46,258 nucleotides of DNA from Vogesella indigofera (GCF_003633895.1 NZ_RBID01000004.1:1-46258), one strand, 5' to 3'. Positions 14,651 to 22,542 are shown, counted from the first letter of the stretch. Notes: a model not told the origin generated them from the letters alone. Numbers and translations are program-made.

Positions 14651-15264
14651 ACCAGCAGCACTCTCCACTGATCTACCTGGTCGACGACGACGACGCAGTG
14701 CGCGAGGCACTGGCACTGCTGCTGAAAAGCGTCGGCCTGCGCGCCGAGGGCTTTGCCAGCCCGCAGCAGTTCCTGGCGCAGCACGACCGCCACAGCATCG
14801 GCTGCGTGGTGCTGGACATCCGCATGCCCGGCATCAGCGGGCTGGACGTGCTCGACACCCTTGCCGCCGGCAGCGACCTGCCGGTGATCATGCTCACCGG
14901 CCACGGCAACGTCGACCTCTGCCGCCGCGCGTTCAAGAACGGCGCCGAGGAATTCCTGCAGAAACCGGTCGACGACGACGTGTTCCTCGACAGCGTGCAA
15001 AAAGCGGTGCGCCAGCACATCGCCCGCCGCGACAAGCAGGCCGCCAGCCTCGCCGCGCAGCAGCGGCTGCAACGGCTGTCCGGACGCGAACTGGACGTGC
15101 TGCAGCGTATCGCCGACGGCATGACCAACAAGGAGATCGCGCGCGAGCTGGCGCTGTCGCCGCGCACGGTGGAAACCTACCGCGCCAACGTGTTCGCCAA
15201 GCTGGAAGTCGACACCCTGGCGCAGCTGATCCGCCACTACCTGCTGCTGCTGCCGCAACGCTGA
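14647..15264 (+). CDS. FixJ/NarL-family response regulator
   Basis: 205 residues. The receiver domain (about 7-120) has acidic DDDD at 13-16, phospho-acceptor D57 in VVLDIRMPG, and K106 in FLQKPVDDD. The C-terminal LuxR-type helix-turn-helix (about 138-198) contains LSGRELDVLQRIADG and NKEIARELALSPRTVETYR. Phosphorylation by the adjacent kinase should drive dimerisation and binding to an inverted repeat; the TCCGTA-N4-TACGGA sites at 13169-13184 and 15356-15371 are good candidates. The start overlaps the kinase stop by four bases. The architecture matches FixJ, TtrR and the regulators of quinoprotein alcohol oxidation. Confidence 0.92.
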   Translation: MNQQHSPLIYLVDDDDAVREALALLLKSVGLRAEGFASPQQFLAQHDRHSIGCVVLDIRMPGISGLDVLDTLAAGSDLPVIMLTGHGNVDLCRRAFKNGAEEFLQKPVDDDVFLDSVQKAVRQHIARRDKQAASLAAQQRLQRLSGRELDVLQRIADGMTNKEIARELALSPRTVETYRANVFAKLEVDTLAQLIRHYLLLLPQR

Positions 15265-15355
15265 GCACCGCGCCGGCAATGCGCGGCCCCCCCGGCGTCA
15301 AGCGCGCCGGGCGGCCCTGCCCTCGCCGCCGCTCGTGCCGCGACCAGCCTCCGGC

Positions 15356-15371
15356 TCCGTACTGCTACGGA
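15356..15371. promoter_or_regulatory. Palindromic operator, copy 2 (before the HbpS-like gene)
   Basis: TCCGTACTGCTACGGA, identical to the 13169-13184 palindrome except for two central bases, and likewise preceded by CGGC. Its centre lies about 99 bp before the HbpS-like ATG, almost the same distance as copy 1 to the binding-protein ATG. Confidence 0.65.
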
Positions 15372-15462
15372 GGCCGCCGCGTAATCGACCGAATATCGCG
15401 CCGGCGGCGCAGCAGCTAAGCTGATCCTGTCGTCCCCACTCATTCCGCACAGGAGCTTGATC

Positions 15463-15942
15463 ATGATCCGTACCCTCATCGCCGTTACCCTGCTCGCCGC
15501 CAGCGCCGCCCATGCCGCCCCGGTGACCGAACGCAATATCGCGCTGGCCGACGCGCAGAAGCTGGCCAGCGACGCGGTGGCGCAGTGCCTGGCCAAGGGC
15601 TGGAACGTCGGCGTCAGCGTGGTCGACCGCGCCGGCAACCTGAAAGCCTTCGCCCGCGCCGACAACGCCGGCCCGCACACCATCGAGGCCAGCCGTGCCA
15701 AGGCGTTCACCTCCGCCTCCGCCAAGGCGCCGACCCAGGCGATGATGGAAAACGCGCAGAAGAATCCCGGTGCGGCCAACCTCACCGACATCCCCGGCTT
15801 CCTGCTGCTGGGCGGCGGCGTGCCGCTGAAGGCCGGTAACGAGGTGATCGGCGCCATCGGCATCGGCGGCGCCCCCGGCGGCCACCTCGACGAGCAGTGC
15901 GCACTGGCCGCCATCGATGCCAACGCCGCGCTGTTCAAGTAA
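15463..15942 (+). CDS. Secreted HbpS/GlcG-like (DUF336) protein
   Basis: 159 residues. A signal peptide (MIRTLIAVTLLAASAAHA) is followed by a single GlcG/HbpS-type domain with GVSVVDRAGNLKAFARAD, SRAKAFTSA, GFLLLGGGVPL and the closing GAPGGHLDEQCA. In Streptomyces, HbpS of this family binds haem and interacts with the sensor kinase SenS; other members sit in glycolate or alcohol-oxidation loci. Here it follows a kinase/regulator pair and carries the same operator as the binding-protein gene, so a role in that signalling circuit or as its main target is likely. The ATG at 15463 has AGGAG 7 nt upstream; a TTG two codons earlier is less well placed. A GTTGGCCGCA-type motif at 15771-15783 encodes AANL. 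Haem binding is unproven here. Confidence 0.8.
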   Translation: MIRTLIAVTLLAASAAHAAPVTERNIALADAQKLASDAVAQCLAKGWNVGVSVVDRAGNLKAFARADNAGPHTIEASRAKAFTSASAKAPTQAMMENAQKNPGAANLTDIPGFLLLGGGVPLKAGNEVIGAIGIGGAPGGHLDEQCALAAIDANAALFK

Positions 15943-15963
15943 GTCCCAGCCCGCGTTTCGCAG

Positions 15964-16034
15964 CATGAAAAAAGCCACGCCCGAGAGCGTGGCTTTTGTT
16001 TTCCCGGGCTGAGTTGCGGCCAGAGTTGGCCGCA
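15964..16034. repeat. Hairpin plus GTTGGCCGCA palindrome, direct repeat copy 1
   Basis: The segment consists of catgaaaaa, a stem-loop, a short spacer and an imperfect TGCGGCCA/GTTGGCCGCA palindrome (16015-16034). The same arrangement recurs at 16092-16156, giving two tandem modules between the convergent HbpS-like and trans-sulfuration genes. Confidence 0.6.
15970..15997 (+). terminator. Rho-independent terminator of the HbpS-like gene
   Basis: AAAAGCCACGC and GCGTGGCTTTT pair around a six-base loop, with T-rich sequence after, 28 bp past the stop. A-rich and T-rich flanks make it bidirectional. Confidence 0.8.
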
Positions 16035-16091
16035 GGACATACCCGCACCAAAAACGTAGCCCGGCGAAGCGCCAGGCAGCGGCCAGCCGGC

Positions 16092-16156
16092 CATGAAAAA
16101 GCCACGCCCGGGAGCGTGGCTTGTAAGCAACTGCGTTGCGGCCAACGTTGGCCGCA
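16092..16156. repeat. Hairpin plus GTTGGCCGCA palindrome, direct repeat copy 2
   Basis: A second module of the same type: stem AAGCCACGC/GCGTGGCTT at 16099-16122 and the perfect fused palindrome TGCGGCCAACGTTGGCCGCA at 16137-16156, five bases from the stop codon of the minus-strand trans-sulfuration gene. On the minus strand the hairpin is followed by ttttt, so it can end that transcript. Confidence 0.65.
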
Positions 16157-16160
16157 GCGC

Positions 16161-17306
16161 TTACTCCGCCAGCGCCTGCGCCAGGTCGGCGAGGATGTCG
16201 TCAATGTCCTCGATGCCGATCGACAAGCGCAACTGGCCCTCGCGGATGCCCAGCGCCGCCTTCTGCTCCGGCGGCATGCCGCCGTGCGACATGGTGTAGC
16301 TGTGGTTGACCAGCGACTCCACCCCGCCCAGCGATTCCGCCAGCAGGAACAGCTGCAACCGGCTGGCGACGCGGCTGGCGGCGGCGCGGCTGTCTTCCTT
16401 CAGGTAGACGGTGACGATGCCGCCGAAGCGGCGCATCTGGCGTTTCGCCAGCTCGTGCCCCGGGTGTTCGGGCAGGCCGGGGAAGAACACCTTGTCGATG
16501 GCCGGATGGCCCTGCAGGAAGGCGGCCACCTTCTCGGCGTTGTCGCAGTGCCGCTCCATGCGCAGCGCCAGCGTCTTGATGCCGCGCAGGGTCAGGAAAC
16601 AGTCCTGCGGCCCCGGTACCGCGCCGGCGGCGTTCTGGATGAACTTGATCGCCTTGAACAGCGCCGCGTCGTTGACCGCCACCAGCCCCAGCAGCACGTC
16701 GGAATGGCCGCCGAGGTATTTGGTGGCGGAGTGCACCACGATGTCGGCACCCTGGTTCAGCGGGTTCTGCAGGTAGGGCGTGGCGAAGGTGTTGTCCACC
16801 GCCACCACCGCCCCGTGGCTGTGCGCGATCGCCGCCAGCGCGGCGATGTCGACCATGCCCAGCAGCGGGTTGGTCGGCGTCTCCAGCCACACAAGCCGGG
16901 TGTTGCTGCTGATGACGGCCTCAAGGTTGGCCGCATCGGACAGGTCGGCAAAGGTCACCTTGATGCCCTGCGCCGCCAGCACCTTGTCGAGGATGCGGTA
17001 GGCGCCGCCGTACAGGTCAGCCACCGCGATCACCTCGTCACCGGGCTTGAGCGTGGCGCGCAGCACCGCGTCGATCGCCGCCATGCCGCTGGCGAAGGCG
17101 AGGCCGTGCGCCGCGTCTTCCAGCGCCGCGAAGTTGGCCTCCAGCGCCGCCCGCGTCGGGGTGCCGGTGCGGGCGTAGGCGAATTCCAGCGACTCGCCCA
17201 CCGCGTCGTGGGCAAAGGCGGAGGTCTGGTAGATCGGTGGCATCACCGCGCGGTTGTGCTGGTGGTAGTCAAAACCGGCGTGGATCGCCTTGGTGGCAAA
17301 TTTCAT
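16161..17306 (-). CDS. Trans-sulfuration PLP enzyme (cystathionine gamma-synthase/lyase type)
   Basis: 381 residues of the Cys/Met metabolism PLP family. It shows YARTGTPTRAALE near 44, FASGMAAIDA near 71, DNTFATPYLQNPL near 171, and SATKYLGGHSDV with the PLP-binding K196. Members either make or split cystathionine, or release sulfide from cysteine or cystine. It lies just downstream of a cystine-type permease and binding protein on the same strand, which favours a role in using imported (di)sulfide amino acids (cystathionine gamma-lyase or cystine lyase) over methionine synthesis; the sequence alone cannot decide. The ATG at 17306 has AGGGA 6 nt upstream; an in-frame ATG at 17327 lacks one. 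An exact copy of the dispersed repeat (16923-16935) encodes AANL here. Confidence 0.88.
   Translation of the reverse strand: MKFATKAIHAGFDYHQHNRAVMPPIYQTSAFAHDAVGESLEFAYARTGTPTRAALEANFAALEDAAHGLAFASGMAAIDAVLRATLKPGDEVIAVADLYGGAYRILDKVLAAQGIKVTFADLSDAANLEAVISSNTRLVWLETPTNPLLGMVDIAALAAIAHSHGAVVAVDNTFATPYLQNPLNQGADIVVHSATKYLGGHSDVLLGLVAVNDAALFKAIKFIQNAAGAVPGPQDCFLTLRGIKTLALRMERHCDNAEKVAAFLQGHPAIDKVFFPGLPEHPGHELAKRQMRRFGGIVTVYLKEDSRAAASRVASRLQLFLLAESLGGVESLVNHSYTMSHGGMPPEQKAALGIREGQLRLSIGIEDIDDILADLAQALAE
16923..16935 (+). repeat. Dispersed 13-mer repeat, single copy inside a gene
   Basis: Exact AAGGTTGGCCGCA within the trans-sulfuration gene; in the gene direction it encodes Ala-Ala-Asn-Leu. 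Confidence 0.85.
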
Positions 17307-17343
17307 GGTATCCCTCGTTTCGCTCATGGCCGCATGGGGCGCG

Positions 17344-18003
17344 TCAGCGGGCGTGGGCGCGGCCGAAGTGGCGCTCCACCCGTTGCTGCACCTGTTCGAA
17401 CAGCGCGCTCAACACCCAGTAGATCGCCGCCGCCATCAGGTACAGCGGCAGCGGCTGGAAAGTCTGCGCGATCAGGTCCTTGGTCACCATCATCAGCTCG
17501 GAGACGGTGATCACCGATACCAGCGAGGTGTCCTTGATCAGCGAGATCAGGCTGTTGGCGAGGCTGGGCACCGCCAGCCGCACCGCCTGCGGCGCGATGA
17601 CGAAGCGCACCGCCGGCCACCAGCCCAGTCCCAGCGATAGTGCCGCGTCCCACTGCCCGCGCTCGACACCGGCCATCGCGCCGCGCAGGCTCTCCGACAG
17701 ATAGGCGGCCACGTTCAGCGTCAGCGCCAGAATGCCGGCGGTGACCGGCTCGAACTCGATGCCGACGCTGGGCAGGCCGTAGTAGATGACAAAAATCTGC
17801 ACCAGCAGCGGCGTGCCGCGCATCAGGCTGACATACAGCGCCGCCAGCTGCGACAGCAGCGGCACCTGCGCGATGCGCAGCAGCGCCACGGCGAAGCCCA
17901 GCGTCAGGCCCAGCACCATCGCCGAGACCGCGAACAGCAAGGTATAGCCGACCCCGGTCATCAGCACCGGGACGGCAGTCATTGCCAACTCAAGCCATTC
18001 CAT
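17344..18003 (-). CDS. tcyL: Amino-acid (cystine-type) ABC transporter permease
   Basis: 219 residues, an inner-membrane permease of the His/Glu/Gln/Arg/opine family with about five membrane segments. The MRGTPLLVQIFVIYYGLP motif and the EAA-loop-like region (SLANSLISLIKDTSLVSVI) are both present. The protein most resembles TcyL/YecS, the permease for cystine uptake. Two ATGs are adjacent; the second (18003) sits 6 nt after AAGGA and is chosen over 18006, which is only 3 nt away. It lies between the binding-protein gene (upstream) and the trans-sulfuration gene (downstream). The ATP-binding subunit normally encoded next to it is absent. The substrate is inferred from the binding protein and the enzyme. 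Confidence 0.82.
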   Translation of the reverse strand: MEWLELAMTAVPVLMTGVGYTLLFAVSAMVLGLTLGFAVALLRIAQVPLLSQLAALYVSLMRGTPLLVQIFVIYYGLPSVGIEFEPVTAGILALTLNVAAYLSESLRGAMAGVERGQWDAALSLGLGWWPAVRFVIAPQAVRLAVPSLANSLISLIKDTSLVSVITVSELMMVTKDLIAQTFQPLPLYLMAAAIYWVLSALFEQVQQRVERHFGRAHAR

Positions 18004-18023
18004 CATTCATCCTTCAAATACAA

Positions 18024-18048
18024 ACGCCTCCGCGACTGGCGGAGGCGT
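18024..18048 (-). terminator. Intercistronic hairpin between binding protein and permease
   Basis: ACGCCTCCGC and GCGGAGGCGT form a perfect 10-bp stem with a 5-base loop. There is no strong T run, so it more likely stabilises the abundant binding-protein mRNA and trims permease expression than ends the transcript. It directly adjoins an exact copy of the dispersed repeat (18050-18062). Confidence 0.6.
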
Positions 18049-18049
18049 C

Positions 18050-18062
18050 AAGGTTGGCCGCA
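18050..18062 (+). repeat. Dispersed 13-mer repeat, single copy
   Basis: Exact AAGGTTGGCCGCA, between the stop of the binding-protein gene and the intercistronic hairpin. Confidence 0.85.
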
Positions 18063-18066
18063 GCGC

Positions 18067-18846
18067 TCAGCGTGCGCCCGGAGCCTTCGATACGTCGATG
18101 CCGAACCACTTCACCGAGATTTTCTTGAAGCTGCCGTCCTTGTGCAAGGCATTCAGCGCGCCGTCCAGCGCCACCTTGAACTTCGGATTGCCCTTGGCGA
18201 ACGGGATGCCCATCTGCGTCGCGCTGCCCACCGCGGCGCCTGCCTTCAGCGGCAGCTTGGCTTCCTTGATCGCGAACGGGATCAGCAGGCTGTCGTTGAT
18301 GCCGGCGTCGATGCGGCCGGTGGCCAGATCCTGGAAGATTTCCGGTGCCGACGGGTAGAACTTGGACTCGATACCGCCCTGCGCCTTCACCATCTCGGCG
18401 TAGTTGCTGCCCTGGGTCACGCCCATCTTCTTGCCGGCGAGGTCGGCCAGGCTCTTGAAGCTGCGCTTCTCGTTCTTGCGCACGATCAGCTGCGCGCTGG
18501 AGATGGTGTACGGTTGCGAGAAGTCGAACACTTCCTTGCGCTTGTCGGTGATCGACACCTGGTTCAGCACCACGTCGAACTTGCCGCCCTGCAGGCCGGC
18601 CAAGAGGCCGCTCCACTCGCCGGTGATGAATTCCGGCTTCAGCTTCAGCTTCTGTGCCAGTGCCGCGCCCAGCTCCACTTCAAAACCGGTCAGCTTCTGG
18701 TCCTTGTCCTTAAAGTTGAACGGTGGGTAGGTGCCTTCCAGCGCGATCTTCAGCGTGCCGCGCTGCTGCACGGTGTCCAGCAGGTCGGCAGCGTAAACGT
18801 TGGCCGCAACGCCCAGCAGCGACAGGGTAAGCAGAATTTTTTTCAT
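18067..18846 (-). CDS. tcyJ: Cystine-type ABC transporter substrate-binding protein
   Basis: 259 residues. The signal peptide MKKILLTLSLLGVAANVYA precedes a family 3 solute-binding domain: GTYPPFNFKDKDQKLTGFEVEL near 33, then FDVVLNQVSITDKRKEVFDFSQPY near 90. Overall similarity is to FliY/TcyJ, the periplasmic L-cystine-binding protein. It heads the operon binding protein - permease - trans-sulfuration enzyme. A near copy of the dispersed repeat (18796-18808) encodes AAN of the signal peptide. A short inverted repeat (18866-18881) in its leader may be an operator. Cystine as ligand is inferred from family resemblance. Confidence 0.82.
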   Translation of the reverse strand: MKKILLTLSLLGVAANVYAADLLDTVQQRGTLKIALEGTYPPFNFKDKDQKLTGFEVELGAALAQKLKLKPEFITGEWSGLLAGLQGGKFDVVLNQVSITDKRKEVFDFSQPYTISSAQLIVRKNEKRSFKSLADLAGKKMGVTQGSNYAEMVKAQGGIESKFYPSAPEIFQDLATGRIDAGINDSLLIPFAIKEAKLPLKAGAAVGSATQMGIPFAKGNPKFKVALDGALNALHKDGSFKKISVKWFGIDVSKAPGAR

Positions 18847-18865
18847 CTTTTATTCCTTTTTGATA

Positions 18866-18881
18866 TTGATTTCAAAATCAA
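18866..18881. promoter_or_regulatory. Inverted repeat in the leader of the cystine-transport operon
   Basis: TTGATTT-CA-AAATCAA, an exact 7-bp inverted repeat 20-35 bp before the tcyJ ATG, in an A+T-rich stretch that on the minus strand also holds a TATAGT -10-like box. A repressor or activator site is possible; none is identified. Confidence 0.4.
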
Positions 18882-19091
18882 TAAAATAGAAAGAACTATA
18901 ACAAAGCCGACCGCTTTGCTCCAGCCTTGGCAGCGAATGAAAACGCATAAGGAAATCACCAAAAGCGGATAACAGCGGTGCCGAGTCAGCGGCAATCCAG
19001 AGCGCGATTGTACGCAATATCCCGCGCGCTGGCGCGGAAGTATTGCCAGTTGCCAGCTAGGCGGCCCGCCAGGCCACAGCCTGCCGGCAAA
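18882..19091. other. Gene-free spacer before the tcyJ operon
   Basis: About 200 bp of the 307-bp gap between tcyJ and ychF, both on the minus strand. The part nearest tcyJ is A+T rich and should carry its promoter; I see no gene. Confidence 0.5.
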
Positions 19092-19117
19092 GAAAAAGCC
19101 CGGCGACGCCGGGCTTG
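19092..19117 (-). terminator. Rho-independent terminator of ychF
   Basis: AAGCCCGGC/GCCGGGCTT stem around a short centre. On the minus strand it is followed by tttttcttt, 37 bp after the ychF stop. It likely ends the housekeeping transcript that comes from the right. Confidence 0.85.
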
Positions 19118-19153
19118 CTGATGCCGTCGCGGCCGGCACGGCCGGGAACGGGC

Positions 19154-20245
19154 TTAGACGTTGAACAGGAAGTTCAGCACGTCGCCGTCCTGCACCACGT
19201 AGTCCTTGCCTTCGGCGCGCATCTTGCCGGCTTCCTTGGCCTTGGCTTCGCCGCCGTAGGCGACGAAATCGGCGTAGGAGATGGTCTGCGCGCGGATGAA
19301 GCCGCGTTCGAAGTCGGTGTGGATCACGCCGGCCGCCTGCGGCGCGGTGTCGCCGACGTGGATGGTCCAGGCCCGCACTTCCTTCACCCCGGCGGTGAAG
19401 TAGGTCTGCAGGCCCAAGAGCTTGTAGCCGGTGCGGATCAGGCGGTTGAGACCCGGCTCTTCCAGGCCCATGTCGGCGAGGAATTCCACCTTGTCGGCGT
19501 CGTCGAGGTCGGCGATTTCGCTCTCGATGGCGGCGCACAGTGCCACTACCGGCGCGCCTTCGGCCTCGGCCAGCGCCTTCAGCTTGTCCAGGTGCGGGTT
19601 GTTGTCAAAGCCGTCTTCCGCCACGTTGGCGACATACATCGCCGGCTTGATGGTCAGCAGGCACAGCGGCTTGAGCAGCGCCTGCTCGTCGGCATCCAGC
19701 TTCATGCTGCGTACCGGCTTGCCTTCGTTCAGGTGCGGCATCAGTTTTTCCAGCAGCGCCACCAGCTTCTGCGCGTCCTTGTCGCCGGCGCGGGCCTTCT
19801 TGCCGTCGCGGATGATCGCCTTTTCCACCGCCGACATGTCGGCCAGCGCCAGTTCGGTGCCGATGGTTTCCAGGTCGGCGATCGGATCGACACGACCGGC
19901 AACGTGCACCACGTTGTCGTCGTCGAAGCAGCGCACCACGTTGACGATGGCGTCGGTCTCACGGATGTTGGCCAGGAACTTGTTGCCGAGGCCCTCGCCC
20001 TTGGAGGCGCCAGCCACCAGACCGGCGATGTCGACGAATTCGACGATGGCCGGCTGGGTCTTCTGCGGGTTGACGATCTTGCACAGCTCGTCCAGGCGCG
20101 GATCCGGTACTTCCACGATGCCGACGTTCGGCTCGATGGTGCAGAACGGATAGTTGGCCGCTTCGATACCGGCCTTGGTCAGTGCATTGAACAGGGTGGA
20201 CTTGCCGACGTTGGGCAGACCGACAATACCGCATTTCAGACTCAT
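19154..20245 (-). CDS. ychF: Redox-regulated ATPase YchF (Obg family)
   Basis: 363 residues. N-terminal P-loop domain with [14 protein letters not shown] (8-21), DIAGLV and a NVxE/D-type specificity loop as in YchF, which prefers ATP over GTP. A coiled-coil insertion follows, then a C-terminal TGS domain ([15 protein letters not shown] onward) ending NFLFNV. It binds ribosomes and is linked to oxidative-stress control in E. coli. The ATG at 20245 follows GAGGAA by 6-7 nt and gives the canonical MSLKCGIVG start. It is the last gene of the lolB-ispE-tRNA-prs-rplY-pth-ychF block. Confidence 0.97.
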   Translation of the reverse strand: MSLKCGIVGLPNVGKSTLFNALTKAGIEAANYPFCTIEPNVGIVEVPDPRLDELCKIVNPQKTQPAIVEFVDIAGLVAGASKGEGLGNKFLANIRETDAIVNVVRCFDDDNVVHVAGRVDPIADLETIGTELALADMSAVEKAIIRDGKKARAGDKDAQKLVALLEKLMPHLNEGKPVRSMKLDADEQALLKPLCLLTIKPAMYVANVAEDGFDNNPHLDKLKALAEAEGAPVVALCAAIESEIADLDDADKVEFLADMGLEEPGLNRLIRTGYKLLGLQTYFTAGVKEVRAWTIHVGDTAPQAAGVIHTDFERGFIRAQTISYADFVAYGGEAKAKEAGKMRAEGKDYVVQDGDVLNFLFNV

Positions 20246-20342
20246 GGGAATTCCTCGAATTTTCCGGCCTGCGCGCTTGGCGCCGCAGGCATTGACCGGT
20301 GGCATTGTACCACCTGGCCGATCATTTTTTGTGCACTCGGGT

Positions 20343-20368
20343 GTTGGCCACAGCCTGCGGCCAACGTT
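20343..20368. repeat. Degenerate outward-facing pair of the dispersed repeat
   Basis: GTTGGCCACA and TGCGGCCAAC (20356-20365) face each other around a short centre, directly at the pth stop codon. One half matches the core exactly, the other has one mismatch. It can form a hairpin at the end of pth. Confidence 0.6.
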
Positions 20369-20949
20369 TACTTGGCGGCGGTGTGCAGCGTTTTCATCGC
20401 CGCCGCGCTGTTGCCGGCCAGCACGTCCGGCATCACCTGCAGCGCCTTGGTGATGGCCTCGTCGATCGCCTGCTGCTCTTCGGCGCGCGCCTTCTTCAGC
20501 ACGAAGTTGGCGACCTCGTTACGGTCGCCGGGATGGCCGATGCCCAGGCGCAGACGCCAGAAGTTGGGCGAGCCCAGCTTGGCGATGATGTCCTTCAGCC
20601 CGTTGTGGCCGCCGTGGCCACCACCCTGCTTCAGCCGTGCCGCGCCCGGCGGCAGGTCCAGCTCGTCGTGCACCACCAGGATTTCTTCCGGCGCGATCTT
20701 GTAGAAACGCGCCAGCGCGCCCACCGCCTGGCCGGACAGGTTCATGTAGGTCATCGGCTTGAGCAGCCACAGATCGCCTGTGGCCAACGTGGCGCGCGAT
20801 ACCTCGCCGAAATACTTGCCCTCGCCACGCAGCGGCGTCTTGTGCTGCCAGGCCAGTTCGTCCACCAGCCAGAAGCCTGCGTTATGGCGCGTTCTTTCGT
20901 ATTCCGGCCCGGGATTTCCCAGTCCCACCACCAGACGGATTGCCGACAT
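20368..20949 (-). CDS. pth: Peptidyl-tRNA hydrolase
   Basis: 193 residues. Releases peptides from prematurely dropped peptidyl-tRNA so that the tRNA can be reused. Conserved blocks: [21 protein letters not shown] with the catalytic H22, PMTYMNLSG near 68, [11 protein letters not shown] with the active-site aspartate near 98, and the [12 protein letters not shown] loop near 113. Length is typical of bacterial Pth1. It lies after rplY, separated by a hairpin with a T run that may reduce read-through. Confidence 0.97.
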   Translation of the reverse strand: MSAIRLVVGLGNPGPEYERTRHNAGFWLVDELAWQHKTPLRGEGKYFGEVSRATLATGDLWLLKPMTYMNLSGQAVGALARFYKIAPEEILVVHDELDLPPGAARLKQGGGHGGHNGLKDIIAKLGSPNFWRLRLGIGHPGDRNEVANFVLKKARAEEQQAIDEAITKALQVMPDVLAGNSAAAMKTLHTAAK

Positions 20950-20967
20950 TCTCTTGACCCCAACAAT

Positions 20968-21000
20968 GAAAAACCCGCTGCAGAGAGTATCAGCAGCGGG
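20968..21000 (-). terminator. Hairpin with T run between rplY and pth
   Basis: CCCGCTGC/GCAGCGGG stem with an 11-base loop; on the minus strand it is followed by ttttt. It lies just after rplY and just before the pth start, so it is probably a partial terminator, or pth has its own promoter. Confidence 0.7.
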
Positions 21001-21038
21001 CCTCGTACCGCACCGTCAAACGGTGAGGCGCTTAAGCA

Positions 21039-21326
21039 TTACACGCGAGCGAAGTCGATGTGCAGCACCAGTTGCTTGAACGGGTGGTTCTGGAAAGCAG
21101 CAACTTTAACTTGCTCTTTCTGACCGTCGATCACCAGTTCCAGCACTTCGTTGTGGAAGGCTTCGGTTTTCAGCGCGTAGTACATGGTGTTGTGGTCCAG
21201 GGTGATGGACACGGCTTCTTTACCTGCGCCGTAAACAACAGCAGGGGTTTGACCAGCGCGACGCAGGCGGCGGCTCGCACCAGTACCTTCCAGAACGCGC
21301 TTGGTAGCGATAACTTCGATTGCCAT
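21039..21326 (-). CDS. rplY: 50S ribosomal protein L25 (short form)
   Basis: 95 residues from the ATG at 21326, equal to the single-domain E. coli L25 that binds 5S rRNA; the C-terminal domain of the longer CTC form is absent. Recognisable: EVIATKRVLEGTGASRRLRRAG, PAVVYGAGKEAVSI and the end VLHIDFARV. It follows prs, as is usual in beta-proteobacteria. Codon use is that of a highly expressed gene. Upstream in-frame codons overlap prs and are not conserved. Confidence 0.96.
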   Translation of the reverse strand: MAIEVIATKRVLEGTGASRRLRRAGQTPAVVYGAGKEAVSITLDHNTMYYALKTEAFHNEVLELVIDGQKEQVKVAAFQNHPFKQLVLHIDFARV

Positions 21327-21396
21327 TTGAATAACTCCAGTTAGCTTTGCAGCTTGATTTAAATCTCCAGCCCACCGCGACCAGTGGGCTGAACGT

Positions 21397-22380
21397 TTAC
21401 GGCAGGCAGGCGCCCGACGAAACCAGATCCTCATTGAAGAGGTAGGACACCGATTCTTCGTTGTTGATGCGACGCAGGGTTTCTGCGATCAGGCCACCAA
21501 TCGATACCACGCGGATGCGGGTGCTCTGCTTGGCTTGCGCCGACAGCGGAATAGTATCGGTGATCACGACTTGGTCGATGTCCGAATTGTTGATGCGATC
21601 CACGGCCTGTCCGGAGAAGATGGCGTGGGTTGCGTAAGCCAGTACGCGCTCGGCGCCACGCTCTTTCAGCGCGGAAGCGGCCTTGCACAGCGTATTGGCG
21701 GTGTCGATCATGTCGTCGATGATCAGGCAGGTACGACCCTGCACATCACCGATGATGTTCATCACTTCGGCCACGTTGGCTTTCGGACGACGCTTGTCGA
21801 TGATGGCCAGATCGGTATTCAGCGCCTTGGCCACGGCACGGGCACGGACCACGCCACCGACGTCCGGGCTGACCACGATCAGGTCTTCGATGCGCTGCGA
21901 GCGAATGTCTTTCAGCAGCACCGGGGTGGCGTAGACGTTGTCCACCGGCATGTCGAAGAAGCCCTGGATCTGGTCGGCGTGCAGGTCAACGGTCAGCACG
22001 CGGTCGATACCGGCGCTGGTCAGCATGTTGGCCACCAGTTTGGCGGTAATCGGCACCCGGGCAGAGCGCGGACGACGATCCTGGCGGGCGTAACCGAAGT
22101 ACGGAATCGCGGCGGTGATACGACCGGCGGAGGCGCGTTTCAGCGCGTCGGCCATGGTCAGGATCTCCATCAGGTTGTCGTTGGTCGGCGCACAGGTCGA
22201 CTGCAGGATGAACACGTCGCGACCGCGCACGTTTTCCAGCAGCTCAACGGCGACTTCGCCATCGCTGAATTTGCCGACATCGGCACGTCCCAGCGAAATG
22301 TCGAGGTGCTTGACCACGTTTTGCGCCAGTTCCGGATTTGCCGTCCCGGTGAAGACCATCAAACTATCGTATGCAGCCAT
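21397..22380 (-). CDS. prs: Ribose-phosphate pyrophosphokinase
   Basis: 327 residues. Makes phosphoribosyl pyrophosphate (PRPP) from ribose-5-phosphate and ATP, feeding purine, pyrimidine, histidine, tryptophan and NAD synthesis. Motifs: the ATP-site region [22 protein letters not shown] near 90, the metal/PRPP-binding [12 protein letters not shown] near 131, the catalytic-loop region [17 protein letters not shown], and the ribose-5-phosphate loop [16 protein letters not shown] near 221. It follows two tRNA-Gln genes and a terminator-like hairpin and probably has its own promoter. Confidence 0.98.
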   Translation of the reverse strand: MAAYDSLMVFTGTANPELAQNVVKHLDISLGRADVGKFSDGEVAVELLENVRGRDVFILQSTCAPTNDNLMEILTMADALKRASAGRITAAIPYFGYARQDRRPRSARVPITAKLVANMLTSAGIDRVLTVDLHADQIQGFFDMPVDNVYATPVLLKDIRSQRIEDLIVVSPDVGGVVRARAVAKALNTDLAIIDKRRPKANVAEVMNIIGDVQGRTCLIIDDMIDTANTLCKAASALKERGAERVLAYATHAIFSGQAVDRINNSDIDQVVITDTIPLSAQAKQSTRIRVVSIGGLIAETLRRINNEESVSYLFNEDLVSSGACLP

Positions 22381-22410
22381 AAAAGAATTGCCTTAAATCG
22401 GTAGATAAAG

Positions 22411-22445
22411 AAAAAGCGTGTAAGGAGCCTTACACGCTTTTTTTC
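22411..22445. terminator. Bidirectional terminator between tRNA-Gln and prs
   Basis: AAAAAGCGTGTAAGG and its complement form a near-perfect stem with T runs on both strands. On the minus strand it lies after the tRNA genes, and should end the lolB-ispE-tRNA transcript just before prs. Confidence 0.85.
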
Positions 22446-22465
22446 TTAGTTTACTCTCGTAAGCC

Positions 22466-22542
22466 TGGCTGAGGAGGAAGGATTCGAACCTTCGCATGCC
22501 GGAATCAAAATCCGGTGCCTTAACCAACTTGGCGACTCCCCA
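22466..22542 (-). tRNA. tRNA-Gln (anticodon TTG), second copy in the transcript
   Basis: 77 nt including an encoded CCA. Acceptor stem TGGGGAG/CTCCTCA; anticodon arm CCGGA-TTTTGAT-TCCGG with anticodon TTG reading CAA; T arm with GTTCGAATC. Identical in sequence to the copy at 22567-22643. Confidence 0.96.
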
